This document shows positions 1 to 8,343 of a stretch of DNA of 64,000 nt, piece by piece (position 1 is the first letter of the stretch; each line of letters begins with the position of its first letter). The notes below the pieces were generated by a model. That model saw only the letters and a list, made by a program, of their open reading frames with translations. It ran no database searches and was not told the origin of the DNA. The stretch is from contig MNRO01000018.1 of assembly GCA_001915995.1 (NCBI GenBank), forward strand, positions 1-64,000, given 5' to 3'. Source of the DNA: Clostridium sp. 26_21. GTDB taxonomy: Bacteria > Bacillota > Clostridia > TANB77 > CAG-508. The position numbers and the translations under genes were made by a program.

Positions 1-1
1 T

Positions 2-139
2 TTTGCAAAATGGGGAATGAATTGGGCTGTTGGAAATAAAATTATAAATGGTTCAAATGGAAAGCTTAATCCACAAGGTACAGCAACTAGAGCAGAAGCG
101 GCTGCTATGCTAAGCAATTATTCTAAAGTTGTACGATAA
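2..139 (+). CDS. C-terminal fragment of an S-layer homology (SLH) domain protein
   Basis: The window opens inside a gene; frame 2 is open from base 2 to a TAA at 137-139, giving 45 residues. The fragment contains W-A-V-G-N-K-I-I-N-G, a Gly-Lys-Leu-Asn-Pro turn and T-R-A-E-A-A-A-M-L, the typical end of an SLH repeat, in which the TRAE motif helps bind secondary cell-wall polymer. SLH domains hold extracellular proteins non-covalently on Gram-positive walls, so this is probably the last repeat of an exported protein whose body lies upstream of the window. A strong terminator follows directly. What the missing N-terminal part does cannot be told. Confidence 0.8.
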   Translation, partial: FAKWGMNWAVGNKIINGSNGKLNPQGTATRAEAAAMLSNYSKVVR

Positions 140-163
140 GAATAATACAGATATAAAATTGTA

Positions 164-207
164 AAAAACTCGGGTAAAAAATGGAGAAAATTACCTGAGT
201 TTTTTTC
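164..207 (+). terminator. Rho-independent terminator after the SLH gene
   Basis: An 11-bp stem (AACTCGGGTAA at 167-177 with TTACCTGAGTT at 191-201, one G-U pair) is followed by a run of T to 206. It separates the SLH gene from the promoter at 229. Confidence 0.85.
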
Positions 208-228
208 GACTAAAAAGCCTATCATATA

Positions 229-257
229 TTGACAAAATCTTAATATAATATTAAAAT
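229..257 (+). promoter_or_regulatory. Sigma-A-type promoter of the polysaccharide cassette
   Basis: A perfect TTGACA (229-234), a 17-base spacer and TAAAAT (252-257) lie 27 bases before the VanZ-like start. It is the only strong promoter I see before the cassette, so it may drive much of 285-10948. Confidence 0.75.
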
Positions 258-284
258 TATATAGATAGGAACAGAGGAACAAAA

Positions 285-812
285 ATGAGAAAAAATAAGA
301 TTAGCAAAATAAATATAATAAGAGCAATATTAATAATATTATTACTTGCAACATTTGTACGAATATTCTGTTTTTCAAACCAAAATGGAACAAAATCAAG
401 TGGAGTAAGTAGAAAAGTTACAGAAATAGTTACAAGTAATATGAAAAAAGTACAAAATATGCCCAAAAATGAAAAAGAACTCTTTTTAGAGCATACAGAA
501 AAAATAATAAGAAAATTAGCACATTTTTCAATATATACGGTAGTAGGATTACTAATGATGTCACTTATGAGTACATATAAGTTAAAGCAAAATAAAAGAA
601 TATGGACAAGTTTTATGGTTGGTGTATTGTATGCAAGTTCTGATGAAATACATCAATATTTTGTGCCTGGGAGGTCTGCTAGATTTTTTGATGTTATGAT
701 TGACTCTGCAGGTGTTTGCCTTGGTATATGTATTGTGATTTTTGTAGTATGGATTGCAAGAAAAGTGATTGAGAGAAAAAAGAAAGAGAATAAAGAAGTA
801 AGAGAAAACTAA
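285..812 (+). CDS. VanZ-like family membrane protein
   Basis: A 175-residue membrane protein with four hydrophobic segments at about residues 8-27, 81-99, 106-127 and 138-161. The stretch with S-S-D-E-I-H-Q-Y-F-V-P-G-R, followed by D-V-M-I-D-S-A-G, is the characteristic VanZ-family core. VanZ itself gives low-level teicoplanin resistance in enterococci, but most family members have no proven function. It starts at ATG 285 after an AGAGG ribosome site and ends in a basic tail. It is the first gene after the promoter at 229 and lies 27 bases before the sugar transferase, so it may be co-transcribed with the polysaccharide genes. The family call is firm; the function is open. Confidence 0.8.
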   Translation: MRKNKISKINIIRAILIILLLATFVRIFCFSNQNGTKSSGVSRKVTEIVTSNMKKVQNMPKNEKELFLEHTEKIIRKLAHFSIYTVVGLLMMSLMSTYKLKQNKRIWTSFMVGVLYASSDEIHQYFVPGRSARFFDVMIDSAGVCLGICIVIFVVWIARKVIERKKKENKEVREN

Positions 813-839
813 AATATTTATTTTATGAGGGGGATAAGA

Positions 840-1532
840 ATGAATATTATGACTAGTGAAACAACAGAAAATATGGAAACAACAAGCTTAAGAACTCAAA
901 GCGATGTTAAAACAAAAATTAGTAAAAAAGTATATATAAAAATAAAAAGAGTGATTGATGTGATTTTTGCAAGTATAGCACTTATATTATTATCACCAGT
1001 ATTTGCTATAATTGCAATAGCAATAAAAATAGACTCAAAAGGACCAGTTTTTTTTGCACATAAAAGAATTGGAAAAAATGGAAATATTATAAAATTATAT
1101 AAATTTAGATCTATGGTAATAAATGCAGAAGAATTAATAAAATCATTTACACCAGAACAAATGAAGGAATATAAAGCAAACTATAAATTGACAAACGATC
1201 CAAGAATAACTAAAGTTGGTAAATTTCTAAGAAAAACAAGTTTGGATGAATTGCCACAACTTATAAATATAATTAATGGAGATTTATCAATAATTGGACC
1301 TAGACCAGTAGTGGCAGATGAGCTAGAAAAATATGGAGTAAATAAAGATAAATTTTTAAGTGTTACTCCTGGATTAACAGGATATTGGGCTGCCAATGGT
1401 AGAAGTAATACTACATATGAACAAAGAATGAAAATGGAATTGTATTACATAGATAATTTATCTTTGAAAATGGATATAAAAGTGTTTTTTAAGACTATAT
1501 TGTCAGTTGTAAAGAAAGAAGGAGCTATGTAG
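840..1532 (+). CDS. Undecaprenyl-phosphate sugar-phosphate transferase
   Basis: A 230-residue bacterial sugar transferase of the WbaP/EpsL type that starts a polysaccharide repeat unit by moving a sugar phosphate from a nucleotide sugar onto undecaprenyl phosphate. One N-terminal hydrophobic segment (about residues 40-63) is followed by the family blocks G-P-V-F-F, Y-K-F-R-S-M, D-P-R-I-T-K-V-G, T-S-L-D-E-L-P-Q and I-I-G-P-R-P, then P-G-L-T-G. The length fits the short, single-helix members. An upstream in-frame ATG at 825 is rejected because the GAGGGGG ribosome site (827-833) lies between it and ATG 840. It is the first committed gene of the cassette. Which sugar it transfers cannot be read from sequence. 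Confidence 0.92.
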   Translation: MNIMTSETTENMETTSLRTQSDVKTKISKKVYIKIKRVIDVIFASIALILLSPVFAIIAIAIKIDSKGPVFFAHKRIGKNGNIIKLYKFRSMVINAEELIKSFTPEQMKEYKANYKLTNDPRITKVGKFLRKTSLDELPQLINIINGDLSIIGPRPVVADELEKYGVNKDKFLSVTPGLTGYWAANGRSNTTYEQRMKMELYYIDNLSLKMDIKVFFKTILSVVKKEGAM

Positions 1533-1579
1533 AAATAATACATAGCTTTAAAAGCAAAAAAATAGAGGGAAAATGAGAG

Positions 1580-2647
1580 ATGAAAAAAAATGATATTATG
1601 TTCTCAATTATAATACCAGTGTATAATGCAGAAAAATACATAGAAAGAACAGTGGAATCAGTACTTAAACAAACATATGATGGTTTTGAACTGATTTTAA
1701 TAAATGATGGTTCGAAAGATAGTAGTAAAGAAAAATGCAAAAAATTAGCACAAATAAATAAAAATGTGATTTTTTTTGATAAAAAAAATGAAGGGGTATC
1801 AAAAACAAGAAATTTTGGAATTCAAAAATCTAATTATAAATATATTTGTTTTATGGATGCAGATGATTATATTGATAAGGATATGTTAGAAGAATATGCT
1901 AATATTATAGAAAAATATCCAAGTTTAGAAATGATTAACTCTGGATATTTTTCAGAAGTTTTTAGCAATGAAAATATACAACATGATAAAATTTTTTTGA
2001 GGGAAAAATTTTATTTTAATAGAGAGGAAATGCAAAAGGATTTTGTACTTTTTTGGGATAAACATTTACTATATAATATATGGAATAAAGTATATATAAA
2101 AGATATAATTTTAAAAAATAAAATAAATTTTCCAAATTATAATTGGGGAGAAGATATTGAATTTAATAGGGAATATTTATTATCTATAAATAACATATAC
2201 AACACAGAAAAGTGTTTTTACCATTATATAAGAGGAAGAGAAGATACAATTACAGGAAAATATATAGAAAATCTGTATGAAATAAGACTAAGAGAAAATC
2301 AAGAATTTAAAGATTATTTTGATAAATTTGGAATAAAAAAGTCAAATTATGAAGAATTTTGTGCTAGAAGACATATTGAGAGAACATTGGGGTGTATAGA
2401 GAACCTATTTAATGAAGAATGCAAAATGTCATTTAAAGAAAAATACAAAGAAATAAAAAAGATTATATATGATGAAACAACAAGAGAAGAACTCAAAAAA
2501 ATGAAACCTCAAAGTAAGAAAATAAAGATATTGTTGATACCATATAGAGTAAAATCAGTATTATTAGCTATGATTATTGGAAAAGGATTAGCTTTTTGTA
2601 AAAGAAAATTTCCTCAATTATTTAACTCATTAAAAAACAAAAGGTAG
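1580..2647 (+). CDS. Family 2 glycosyltransferase
   Basis: A 355-residue cytoplasmic GT-A glycosyltransferase. It opens with S-I-I-I-P-V-Y-N-A-E, then L-I-N-D-G-S-K-D-S (nucleotide-sugar binding) and F-M-D-A-D-D-Y, the Asp-X-Asp-like metal motif, all within the first 100 residues. W-G-E-D-I-E-F fits the usual acceptor/catalytic motif. The C-terminal 100 residues are basic and lack family motifs. It lies between the initiating transferase and the first pyruvyl transferase, so it probably adds a sugar to the lipid-linked repeat unit. Donor and linkage are unknown. Confidence 0.9.
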   Translation: MKKNDIMFSIIIPVYNAEKYIERTVESVLKQTYDGFELILINDGSKDSSKEKCKKLAQINKNVIFFDKKNEGVSKTRNFGIQKSNYKYICFMDADDYIDKDMLEEYANIIEKYPSLEMINSGYFSEVFSNENIQHDKIFLREKFYFNREEMQKDFVLFWDKHLLYNIWNKVYIKDIILKNKINFPNYNWGEDIEFNREYLLSINNIYNTEKCFYHYIRGREDTITGKYIENLYEIRLRENQEFKDYFDKFGIKKSNYEEFCARRHIERTLGCIENLFNEECKMSFKEKYKEIKKIIYDETTREELKKMKPQSKKIKILLIPYRVKSVLLAMIIGKGLAFCKRKFPQLFNSLKNKR

Positions 2648-2655
2648 GAGAAAAA

Positions 2656-3768
2656 ATGAAAAAAGTAGATATAATAACATTACATAGAGTTGTAAATTAT
2701 GGCTCTGTTTTACAAACATATGCATTACAAGAAAAAATAAAAGAAAAAGGATTTGAAGTTGAGACAATAGATTATTATCCTGAAAGATTACATTTATTTG
2801 GAATGCTAAAAAGATTAAAAAATAAAAAAGAGATATTAAGGAAAAATCCAATTGTGAGATTTGGGGCACAATGCGTTATATTCCCATCATATGTTCAAAG
2901 ATTTTCAATGTTTAAAAAATTCTTGAAAAATTATATAAAAATGACAGACAAAACATATTACAATAAAGAAGAATTAGAAAAAGACATACCACAAGCAGAT
3001 ATCTATTGCACTGGAAGTGACCAAGTTTGGAATAGTGAATGGAATGAAAAAATAGAATATCCATTCTTCTTAGATTTTGTTCCAGATGATAAAAAAAGAA
3101 TATCTTATGCTGCAAGTTTTGGAAAAAAATCACTTGTTTCAGAAGAAGTCGAAGAAACAAAAAGATTAGTTAATAAATATAAATATCTTTCCATGAGAGA
3201 ATTATCAGGAGTAGATGTTTTAAAGCAATTAGGAAGAAATGATGGAATAAATGTTTTAGACCCAACGCTATTATTAAATAGAGAAGAATGGCTGAAAATA
3301 GCTTCATCAAAATACAATAACAAGAAATATGTACTAATGTATAATTTAAACAGAAATAAAAAAATTGATAGATATGTTGAAAAATTAGCTAAAGAAAAAA
3401 ACTTAGATATATACTATATTAGTTATAATTTACATGAATGTTTCAAAAAAGGTAAAATGAAATGCAATGTAAAAGTTGAAGATTTTTTATCTTTAATAGT
3501 AAATGCAAGTTATGTTGTAACAGATTCTTTTCACGCAACAGCTTTTTCAATAAATTTTAATACACCATTTATGATAATATTTCCAGAAAAGTTTAGTACA
3601 AGATTAGCTAGTATATTAGAAGTAACAGGTTTACAAGACAGAATTGTTGAAGATTATAATGATATAAAATTAGCAGATAAAGCAATAAATTTTGAACATG
3701 CAAACAAAGTGTTAGAAGATGAAAGAAAAAAAGCTTCAGAATATTTAGACAAAGCACTAAATGATTAA
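2656..3768 (+). CDS. Polysaccharide pyruvyl transferase family protein (first copy)
   Basis: A 370-residue PF04230-type protein. Family marks are the N-terminal N-Y-G-S-V-L-Q-T-Y-A-L (residues 14-24), the central C-T-G-S-D-Q-V-W-N and the C-terminal V-T-D-S-F-H-A-T-A-F-S. Members such as CsaB and ExoV add ketal pyruvate to cell-wall or exopolysaccharide sugars; others are only known as polysaccharide-locus proteins. It starts 8 bases after the GT2 stop and is followed 12 bases later by an FrhB-like iron-sulfur protein, a pairing repeated at 7190-9525. Because the two copies differ clearly in sequence, recent duplication is unlikely. Pyruvylation is the likely role, not a proven one. Confidence 0.85.
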   Translation: MKKVDIITLHRVVNYGSVLQTYALQEKIKEKGFEVETIDYYPERLHLFGMLKRLKNKKEILRKNPIVRFGAQCVIFPSYVQRFSMFKKFLKNYIKMTDKTYYNKEELEKDIPQADIYCTGSDQVWNSEWNEKIEYPFFLDFVPDDKKRISYAASFGKKSLVSEEVEETKRLVNKYKYLSMRELSGVDVLKQLGRNDGINVLDPTLLLNREEWLKIASSKYNNKKYVLMYNLNRNKKIDRYVEKLAKEKNLDIYYISYNLHECFKKGKMKCNVKVEDFLSLIVNASYVVTDSFHATAFSINFNTPFMIIFPEKFSTRLASILEVTGLQDRIVEDYNDIKLADKAINFEHANKVLEDERKKASEYLDKALND

Positions 3769-3780
3769 AATGGAGGAAAC

Positions 3781-4983
3781 ATGGAAGAAAAATTTATAAA
3801 AATATTAAATAAAAAGGACTGTACTGGTTGTAGAGCTTGTGAACAAATTTGCCCAGTAAAAGCAATTAGTATGAAGGAAGATGATGAGGGATTTATAACT
3901 CCAAAAGTTGATGAAGAAAGATGCATAAAATGTGGTTTATGTAAAAAAACATGTGGACAAATTGATAGATTTTATAATAAAAATAATGTAGAAGAAAGAA
4001 AATTTTTAGGTGTAAGACCAAAAGAAAAAGAGATAGCAAAAAATAGTACTTCAGGTGGTATAGCATATCTTATATCGAAAATGGTTATAGAAGAAAATGG
4101 GATTGTGTTTGGGAGTGCATATGATGAAAATTTAATGCCATATCAAAAATACGTAACAGATAAAAAAGAATTACAACAATTAAGAGGCTCAAAATATGTT
4201 ACAAGTGATACTAAAAAAACATTTTCTCAAGTAAAAGAATTTTTAGAAGAAGGAAAGAAAATATTATATATAGGTGTACCATGTCAAATTGGAGGACTAA
4301 AAAAATTTTTAAAAAAAGATTATGAAAATCTTTATACAATAGATATCATATGCCATGGTGTACCAAGTCAGAAAATATTTAAAAAATATTTAGAAAATGA
4401 AGAAAAAAAATTAGGAGAAAAAATATTTAGCTATAATATCAGAAGTAAAAATAAAGTGGATTGGGGAATGGGTTTTTGTGCAGAAATAAAAACAAAAAAT
4501 AAAACAAAATATAAAAAAGCTGATTTTGATCCATATTATACGGCATTCTTAAAAGGAAAAATATATAGAGAATGTTGTTATGAATGTAAATATGGAAATT
4601 TAGATAGAGTGGGAGACATTACTTTAGGAGATTTATGGGGAATAGAACAATTTGATTATGACTTCTATGACAAAAATGGAGTATCTTTAGCAGTTATTAA
4701 TACTATAAAAGGTGAAAAAATTTTCAATAAAGTAAAAAATCTTGTTGAATATAGACAATATAATGAACAACAAGTAACTAAATTTAACGGAAATTTAAAA
4801 CATCCTACAACAAGACCACCAAATAGAGATATTATATATAAGCAATTAGATGAAATGTCATTTGAGGAATATTCTAAAAAATATTTGGCAAATAAAAACA
4901 AACTAAAATATGTTTTGAAAGACATAATGCCGAAACAAATAAAAGTATTATATAAAAAATATTTTAAGCAGGTGAAGAAATGA
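3781..4983 (+). CDS. FrhB-like iron-sulfur protein (F420 hydrogenase/dehydrogenase beta family), first copy
   Basis: A 400-residue protein with a two-cluster ferredoxin head: C-T-G-C-R-A-C-E-Q-I-C-P at about residues 14-25 and C-I-K-C-G-L-C-K-K-T-C at about 44-54. Then come S-T-S-G-G and R-G-S-K-Y-V, a Cys-Gln-I-G-G-L loop, I-C-H-G-V-P-S and a late C-C-Y-E-C-K-Y-G, as in the beta subunit of coenzyme F420-reducing hydrogenase. In bacterial polysaccharide loci this family sits beside pyruvyl transferases and glycosyltransferases; it is presumed to be a flavin/Fe-S oxidoreductase, substrate unproven. It overlaps the next glycosyltransferase by 4 bases, so translation is probably coupled. Confidence 0.85.
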   Translation: MEEKFIKILNKKDCTGCRACEQICPVKAISMKEDDEGFITPKVDEERCIKCGLCKKTCGQIDRFYNKNNVEERKFLGVRPKEKEIAKNSTSGGIAYLISKMVIEENGIVFGSAYDENLMPYQKYVTDKKELQQLRGSKYVTSDTKKTFSQVKEFLEEGKKILYIGVPCQIGGLKKFLKKDYENLYTIDIICHGVPSQKIFKKYLENEEKKLGEKIFSYNIRSKNKVDWGMGFCAEIKTKNKTKYKKADFDPYYTAFLKGKIYRECCYECKYGNLDRVGDITLGDLWGIEQFDYDFYDKNGVSLAVINTIKGEKIFNKVKNLVEYRQYNEQQVTKFNGNLKHPTTRPPNRDIIYKQLDEMSFEEYSKKYLANKNKLKYVLKDIMPKQIKVLYKKYFKQVKK

Positions 4984-6095
4984 GTGATAAAATAAGAATT
5001 CTATATATTGTTCCATCATTGAGATTATGTAATGGCGTAGCGAGTTATGCTATGAATTATTTCAGAAATATAGACAAAGATAAGTTTCAAATAGATTTTA
5101 TAACTGGTGTAAATGAAGAAAGTGTATATTATGATGAAATAAAAAATGCTGGAAGTCAAATATATTATATTCCTAAAATGGGAATAAAAAATATTATTGA
5201 AGTAAGAAGAAAAATAAAGAATTTTTTGAAAGAAAATGCAACAAAATATGATATTATTCATTGTCATGTATTAAATATGGGAGCATTTTATTTATATTAC
5301 GCAAAAAAGTATGGTATAAAAATAAGAATTTTACATAGTCATGCAACCCAATATGCTGATAAATTCATAAATAATATAAGAAATACGATATTTTCAGTGT
5401 TTTCAAAAAAATTTGCTAATACATATTTTGCATGTTCTAAATTAGCTGGTGATTTTATGTTTAAAAATAAAAAATATACAGTAATTTCTAATTCTATAGA
5501 TGTTGAAAAATTCACATTTAATTTATCAAATAGAGTAAAAATTAGAAAACAAGAAAAAATAGAAGATAATGAGATATTATTGATTAATGTTGCAAGATTT
5601 GTCCCTCAAAAGAATCTGATATTTTTAATAGATATTTTTAATGAATTATTGAAAAAAAGTGATAAATATAAATTATTATTAATTGGATCTGGGCCATTAG
5701 AGGAAAAAATAAGAGAAAAAATAAAAACTTATGATATTGAAAAAAATATTATAATGAAGAAAAATATAACAAATGTAAATGAATATATGCATGCTTCAGA
5801 TGTATTTGTATTACCTTCATTATATGAAGGATTGCCAGTTGTTGGAGTTGAAGCACAATGTGCGGACTTACCATGTATTTTTTCTAATGAAGTGACAGAG
5901 GAAACAAAGATATTGGAAACTACAAATTTTTTGAGCATAGATAATAAAAAAATTTGGATAGAAAAAATATTGAAACAAAAAATTAAAGAGAGAAAAAGTA
6001 GAATTTCAGAAATGATAAAAAAAGGATATAAAATTGAAGAAGCAACAATTAAATTAGAAAAAATATATAATGATTTAGTAAATTTGGAGGAATAA
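4980..6095 (+). CDS. Family 4 glycosyltransferase
   Basis: A 371-residue GT-B glycosyltransferase. The N-terminal half opens I-L-Y-I-V-P-S-L, includes the N-G-V-A-S-Y loop and a H-C-H motif near residue 95, and L-H-S-H-A-T near 118. The C-terminal nucleotide-binding half has V-A-R-F-V-P-Q-K-N, L-L-I-G-S-G-P-L-E and the family signature P-S-L-Y-E-G-L-P-V-V-G-V-E-A-Q, whose glutamates bind the donor sugar. Similar to EpsF-like capsule enzymes. The ATG overlaps the FrhB-like stop by 4 bases and the next ATG follows this stop directly, so it belongs to a tight operon. Confidence 0.9.
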   Translation: MSDKIRILYIVPSLRLCNGVASYAMNYFRNIDKDKFQIDFITGVNEESVYYDEIKNAGSQIYYIPKMGIKNIIEVRRKIKNFLKENATKYDIIHCHVLNMGAFYLYYAKKYGIKIRILHSHATQYADKFINNIRNTIFSVFSKKFANTYFACSKLAGDFMFKNKKYTVISNSIDVEKFTFNLSNRVKIRKQEKIEDNEILLINVARFVPQKNLIFLIDIFNELLKKSDKYKLLLIGSGPLEEKIREKIKTYDIEKNIIMKKNITNVNEYMHASDVFVLPSLYEGLPVVGVEAQCADLPCIFSNEVTEETKILETTNFLSIDNKKIWIEKILKQKIKERKSRISEMIKKGYKIEEATIKLEKIYNDLVNLEE

Positions 6096-7157
6096 ATGGC
6101 AATTTATATAATAGTACTTATTTTTGAAATAATATTTGGATTATTACTAAGTGTGAACAAAGGGAAAAATTCAAAAAAAATATTTATAATTATTACCTTT
6201 ATTATTCTTACAATAGTTTCGGGAATAAGAACAAAAGATGTAGGAAAAGACACAGAACAATACTATCGAGCATATAAAAGAATAGGAACATACACTTCCA
6301 TAACTAGAGCTTTTAATGAACGCTATGAAAAAGGATTTGTAATATTATGTTATGGGCTAAATAAAATAGGTTCTGATCCACAAATATTGATATTCATTAC
6401 ATCAGCATTTATTAATTTTTGTGTATTAAGATTTATATATAGAAACTCAAATAATTTAGTATATAGTGTATATTTATATATTACTTTAAATTTTTACTTT
6501 TCATATATGAATATTATGAGACAAGCTGTGGCAATAGGATTTTTATTATTAGCATTTGAAAATTTAAAATCCAAAAAATATATAAAATATTTTTTAGAAA
6601 TCTTGTTAGCAATGAGTTTTCATGGTTCGGCTATTTTAGGAATATTATATTTATTTGCAAGTAGATTTAAATATAAAAAGAAATATAATAAATTTTTATT
6701 ACCATTATTAATAATAGTCTTTATAATGGGAAGAAAGATTTTAGTTTTAATTGCAAAGTTTTCACCACGTATATTGGAGTATATTGGAGGAATGTATGAT
6801 GTTTCTAATTATTTTGGTTCATTAGTTATGGCTATGATTCCAATCATAATGTTATATTTTGGAAATGATGTTTTAAAAAATAAAGAAATTAGTGGAATGG
6901 ATTTTTTTAGAAAAATTATAATTATAAATATAATTTTTGCAGTACTCTCAATAAGAGTAGGAATTTTTAATAGATTTATAGCATATTTTTCTATTTTTCA
7001 AATTATTTGGATTCCTAATATGTTAAAAGCAATGAAAAAAAATGGAAATGAATTTAAAATTGTATTTGCAACAGGATTTTTTATGTATTGGTTATTATTA
7101 ATGATATATAGACCAGAGTGGTATGGTGTTATACCATATAAGATTATGAATTTATAA
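6096..7157 (+). CDS. EpsG-like polysaccharide polymerase
   Basis: A 353-residue polytopic membrane protein with roughly ten hydrophobic segments. Features shared with EpsG/Wzy-type polymerases are G-I-R-T-K-D-V-G-K-D-T-E-Q-Y near residue 45, a long M-N-I-M-R-Q-A-V-A-I-G-F-L-L-L-A-F segment near 140, and F-H-G-S-A-I-L near 175. Such proteins polymerise lipid-linked repeat units on the outer membrane face. It starts immediately after the GT4 stop. Sequence conservation in this family is poor, so the name rests on topology, these motifs and its place between transferases and flippase. Confidence 0.8.
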   Translation: MAIYIIVLIFEIIFGLLLSVNKGKNSKKIFIIITFIILTIVSGIRTKDVGKDTEQYYRAYKRIGTYTSITRAFNERYEKGFVILCYGLNKIGSDPQILIFITSAFINFCVLRFIYRNSNNLVYSVYLYITLNFYFSYMNIMRQAVAIGFLLLAFENLKSKKYIKYFLEILLAMSFHGSAILGILYLFASRFKYKKKYNKFLLPLLIIVFIMGRKILVLIAKFSPRILEYIGGMYDVSNYFGSLVMAMIPIIMLYFGNDVLKNKEISGMDFFRKIIIINIIFAVLSIRVGIFNRFIAYFSIFQIIWIPNMLKAMKKNGNEFKIVFATGFFMYWLLLMIYRPEWYGVIPYKIMNL

Positions 7158-7189
7158 AGGTACTTTAATTAGGAAAGGATATAATAAAA

Positions 7190-8332
7190 ATGCAAGTTTA
7201 TGAAATAAAAAGAAAGATAAAACAAAAAAATGAATGGATATATAATATATTAAAAAAAATAGGAAGTGTATGGAATCATATTAGAAGAATACCAATAAAG
7301 TTTAGAGAATATAAAAAAATAAAAAAACAGATAGAAACAGTTAGAGATGAAGATTCTAAAGTATTATATGTAGGAATTCCATTACATTCAAATTTAGGAG
7401 ATCAAGCACAATATTATTGTATATCAAAGTGGCTATCAAATAACTATTCAAATTTTAAAGTAATTGAAATGCCTGATATTTTGATAAATTCTAATTTTTT
7501 AAATATTAATAAAGTTATAAAAAAAATTATAAATAAAGAAGATATAATCATTTTCCAAAGTGGATATAGAACAACAGATGTAGCTAATATAAAAGGAGAA
7601 TATGCACACAGAAAAATAATAAAAATGTTTTCTGAAAATAAAATATTGGTTTTTCCACAGACAATTAATTTTAAATCTGATAAAGAATTAGAAGAATCTA
7701 AGAATGCATATAAATTAGGAAAAAGACTTTTGTTTTTAGCGAGAGATAAAAAATCATATGAAATGGCTAAGAAAAGTTACATAAATAATTGTGTGGAATT
7801 ATATCCAGATATAGTTACATCACTAATAGGAACATACCAATTTAATTCATCAAGAGAAGGAATTTTATGTTGTATGAGAAGAGATGGTGAAAAATTATAT
7901 GAGAATGAAGATATAGATAAAATGATGCTAAAATTAAAGAAGATTACTAAAGTTGATAGAACAGATACAACAATTTCAACAAAATATACAGAATTAAAGA
8001 AAGAGTTAAAAACAATTATAGAAAACACAATAGAACAATTTTCTAAGTATAAAGTAGTAATTACTGACAGATATCATGGAACGATATTTAGTTTAGCCTC
8101 TAATACACCAACTATTGTAATCAATTCAACAGATCATAAATTATCTTCAGGAGTGGATTGGTTTAAAGATAAGGAAGAATTTAAAGGGTATATATTTTTT
8201 GCTCAATCTTTAGAAGAAGCTCAGAAATTAGCAGAAGATATTTATAGAAATAAAAAAGATTACAAAGTTTTACCGGAATATTTTAGAACACATTATTATG
8301 ATAAACTAAAAGAAAAATTTGAAGAAATATAG
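7190..8332 (+). CDS. Polysaccharide pyruvyl transferase family protein (second copy)
   Basis: A 380-residue PF04230-type protein of the ExoV/WcaK kind. A basic, probably membrane-touching N-terminal region of about 55 residues precedes the family start V-G-I-P-L-H-S-N-L-G-D-Q-A-Q-Y (about residues 58-72). Further marks are I-I-F-Q-S-G-Y, F-P-Q-T-I and V-V-I-T-D-R-Y-H-G-T-I-F-S-L-A, the conserved C-terminal Asp-Arg-X-His-Gly block. It differs strongly from the copy at 2656. It lies 12 bases before the second FrhB-like gene. Pyruvyl addition to a repeat-unit sugar is the expected role; the exact substrate is unknown. Confidence 0.87.
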   Translation: MQVYEIKRKIKQKNEWIYNILKKIGSVWNHIRRIPIKFREYKKIKKQIETVRDEDSKVLYVGIPLHSNLGDQAQYYCISKWLSNNYSNFKVIEMPDILINSNFLNINKVIKKIINKEDIIIFQSGYRTTDVANIKGEYAHRKIIKMFSENKILVFPQTINFKSDKELEESKNAYKLGKRLLFLARDKKSYEMAKKSYINNCVELYPDIVTSLIGTYQFNSSREGILCCMRRDGEKLYENEDIDKMMLKLKKITKVDRTDTTISTKYTELKKELKTIIENTIEQFSKYKVVITDRYHGTIFSLASNTPTIVINSTDHKLSSGVDWFKDKEEFKGYIFFAQSLEEAQKLAEDIYRNKKDYKVLPEYFRTHYYDKLKEKFEEI

Positions 8333-8343
8333 GTGATGATTAT